Source of the DNA: CAVQFB01 sp963711675
GTDB taxonomy: Bacteria; Acidobacteriota; Terriglobia; Terriglobales; Acidobacteriaceae
Assembly: GCA_963711675.1 (NCBI GenBank)
Contig: CAVQFB010000006.1
Location: 372,001 to 436,000 of the forward strand
Direction: 5' to 3'
DNA length: 64,000 nt
Shown: piece after piece, positions 63,080 to 64,000 of the stretch
Layout of the letters: the number at the start of each line of letters is the position of its first letter
How positions within the stretch are numbered: position 1 is the stretch's first letter
Made by a program: the position numbers and the translations under genes
The notes under the pieces: model-generated
The model's input: the letters and a program-made list of their open reading frames with translations, nothing else
Databases searched by the model: none
Told to the model about the DNA's origin: nothing

Positions 63080-63361
63080 ATGAAGAGAGCGCGATTCAGC
63101 GAAGAGCAGATCGTGGGGATTCTGAAAGAGCACGAGGCGGGACGGAAGGTGGCAGAGTTGGCCCGCGAGCACGGAGTGAGCGAAGCCACGCTGTATGGCT
63201 GGAAGAGTAAGTATGGCGGGATGGAAGTGGGTGAAGCGCAGCGGCTGAGAAGTCTGGAAGATGAGAACCGCCGGTTGAAACACCTGGTGGCTGACCTCAG
63301 CCTGGACAAAGAAGCGCTGAAGGCGATCGTGCGAAAAAACGGGTGGAGCTTGCCGGCTTAA
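63080..63361 (+). CDS. IS3-family transposase OrfA (helix-turn-helix)
   Basis: 93 residues from MKRARFSEEQIVGILKEHEAG. ELAREHGVSEATLYGWKSKYG is the HTH that binds the terminal repeats, and LRSLEDENRRLKHLVADLSLDKEALK the leucine-zipper coiled coil. The similarity to IS407-group OrfA is clear. Near its end the frame reads CGA AAA AAC, where a -1 slip passes into orfB. Confidence 0.93.
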   Translation: MKRARFSEEQIVGILKEHEAGRKVAELAREHGVSEATLYGWKSKYGGMEVGEAQRLRSLEDENRRLKHLVADLSLDKEALKAIVRKNGWSLPA

Positions 63362-63381
63362 GGGCGGACGCGGCGTTTGCC

Positions 63382-64000
63382 ATGAAGGAGTTCGCCATGA
63401 GTGAGCGCCGGGCTTGCAGGCTCGTGGAGCTAGACCGCAGCAGTTATCGTTATGAGCGGCGAGCGGACCACAACGCGCAACTGCGAGAAGAGTTGGTGAA
63501 GCTGGCGCGACAGAAGCCGCGCTACGGGTACCGGCGACTGCATGTGCTGTTGAGCAAACGTGGACAGTCGGCCAGTGCCCAGCGGATTTATCGACTGTAT
63601 CGGGAGGAGCGACTGATGGTTCGGCGGCTGAGGAGGAAACGATTGGTGCGTCCGGCGAACGAAGGACGGCTACTGTTGCGCTCCAATCAGGAATGGGCGT
63701 TAGATTTTGCCTGCGACGCCTTGGCCACAGGCCGCGCGATCCGCATCCTGGCCATCGTCGATGCATTCACCCGCGAGTGCCTGACCTTGGAAGTGGATAC
63801 GAGTTTGTCGAGTCAGCGTGTAACTCGCGCTCTAGAACAAGCGATCGAGCAGCGAGGCATGCCGGAGTCGATTCGTTGTGACAACGGGCCGGAACTGACC
63901 TCGCGGCATTTCTTGGGCTGGTGCGAGGATCGTAAAATCCAGTTGATCCACATTCAGCCGGGGCGGCCCATGCAGAACGGCCACGTCGAAAGCTTCAATG
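63382..64000 (+). CDS. IS3-family transposase OrfB, 3' part beyond window
   Basis: An open frame from ATG 63382, and open upstream to the slippery site. MKEFAMSERRACRLVELDRSSYRYERR is the HTH_21-type start, KPRYGYRRLHVLLSKRG the family block, then the DDE catalytic core: WALDFACDAL (first Asp), RCDNGPELTS (second Asp), and NGHVESFN (Glu) at the window edge. It catalyses cut-out and circle formation in IS3 transposition. Usually made as an OrfAB fusion by frameshifting. Confidence 0.93.
   Translation, partial: MKEFAMSERRACRLVELDRSSYRYERRADHNAQLREELVKLARQKPRYGYRRLHVLLSKRGQSASAQRIYRLYREERLMVRRLRRKRLVRPANEGRLLLRSNQEWALDFACDALATGRAIRILAIVDAFTRECLTLEVDTSLSSQRVTRALEQAIEQRGMPESIRCDNGPELTSRHFLGWCEDRKIQLIHIQPGRPMQNGHVESFN

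Larger units (their letters stand above)
62999..64000 (+). mobile_element. IS3-family insertion sequence, left part
   Basis: Probable left end TGACCTGCCCTCG at 62999, 80 bp before orfA. orfA and orfB overlap in the IS3 manner with an A AAA AAC slippery heptamer at 63334-63340. The right end lies beyond the window. It is inserted 163 bp downstream of tRNA-Met. The stretch between holds three TTGCGTCC words and a GGCCGG-TT-CCGGCC palindrome. Confidence 0.75.

Noticed and set aside
1..64000. CRISPR arrays, prophage or defence island
   Set aside because: No regularly spaced direct repeats with unique spacers and no phage structural, restriction or toxin-antitoxin genes were recognised.

Overview
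The window looks like chromosomal DNA of a Gram-negative bacterium, most likely a member of the Acidobacteriota (Terriglobia/Koribacter-like). GC content is high. The diderm envelope genes lpxC and kdsB are present. There are many secreted amidohydrolases, S9 peptidases and PD40/TolB-propeller proteins, a DUF4382 lipoprotein, and SerA next to a class V aminotransferase instead of a recognisable SerC. The intergenic spaces carry low-complexity and palindromic repeat families that I associate with that phylum. The taxonomic call is an inference from gene content, not a match to a named genome.

Layout. 1-5.8 kb: a partial GIY-YIG/UvrC-like gene, a DnaC-like ATPase, and a LysR regulator divergent from the glyoxylate-shunt pair aceB-aceA; the shared control region holds an array of alternating TTATCA/TGATAA half-sites and a perfect inverted repeat. 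6-15 kb: HU, a membrane methyltransferase, rpmE, dusB, an MBL hydrolase, a frame-interrupted DPP4, a zinc-ribbon coiled-coil protein and rlmI. 15-25 kb: hsp20 and clpB (proteostasis), pirin, a DUF4382 lipoprotein, FmdB-like protein, rsmI, a periplasmic cupin and YqeY. 25-43.6 kb: a 1140-residue propeller-amidohydrolase fusion, the serine-synthesis pair, secreted proteins, a site-2 protease, rsmD, a Rid-like protein, two further secreted amidohydrolases, CBS and DoxX proteins, a second HU, folK and a receiver-PilZ protein. 43.7-52 kb: lpxC, a secreted LolA-like protein, a short-chain dehydrogenase, a GAF-GGDEF-HD-GYP sensor and gltX, all interrupted by small indels. 52-62.5 kb: recA, coaD-aminotransferase, a GDP-mannose set (manA, manC, phosphohexomutase), an M48 protease, kdsB, a VTT-domain protein and a dodecin. 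62.7-64 kb: tRNA-Met(CAU) followed by the left part of an IS3-family element cut by the window edge.

Main points for a second look. (1) At least a dozen single-base indels cluster between about 44 and 51 kb and hit genes expected to be essential (gltX, lpxC); undoing them restores full-length proteins whose lengths close arithmetically, so sequence or assembly error is the leading explanation. (2) With its frame restored, one protein of about 1134 residues carries a membrane sensor, GAF-type modules, a c-di-GMP synthase domain (GGDEF) and a c-di-GMP phosphodiesterase domain (HD-GYP). (3) Several structured repeat families occupy the gaps: a GGACGCCCTCGTCC palindrome (three copies, one encoding the C-terminus of DusB), a two-hairpin repeat of about 57 bp (two near-identical copies bracketing manC-phosphohexomutase-M48, plus a diverged copy), and a 107-bp MITE-like element with 13-bp terminal inverted repeats. 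(4) The aceBA/LysR control region and the cupin promoter carry strong operator-like dyads. I found no CRISPR array, no complete prophage and no recognisable defence island.
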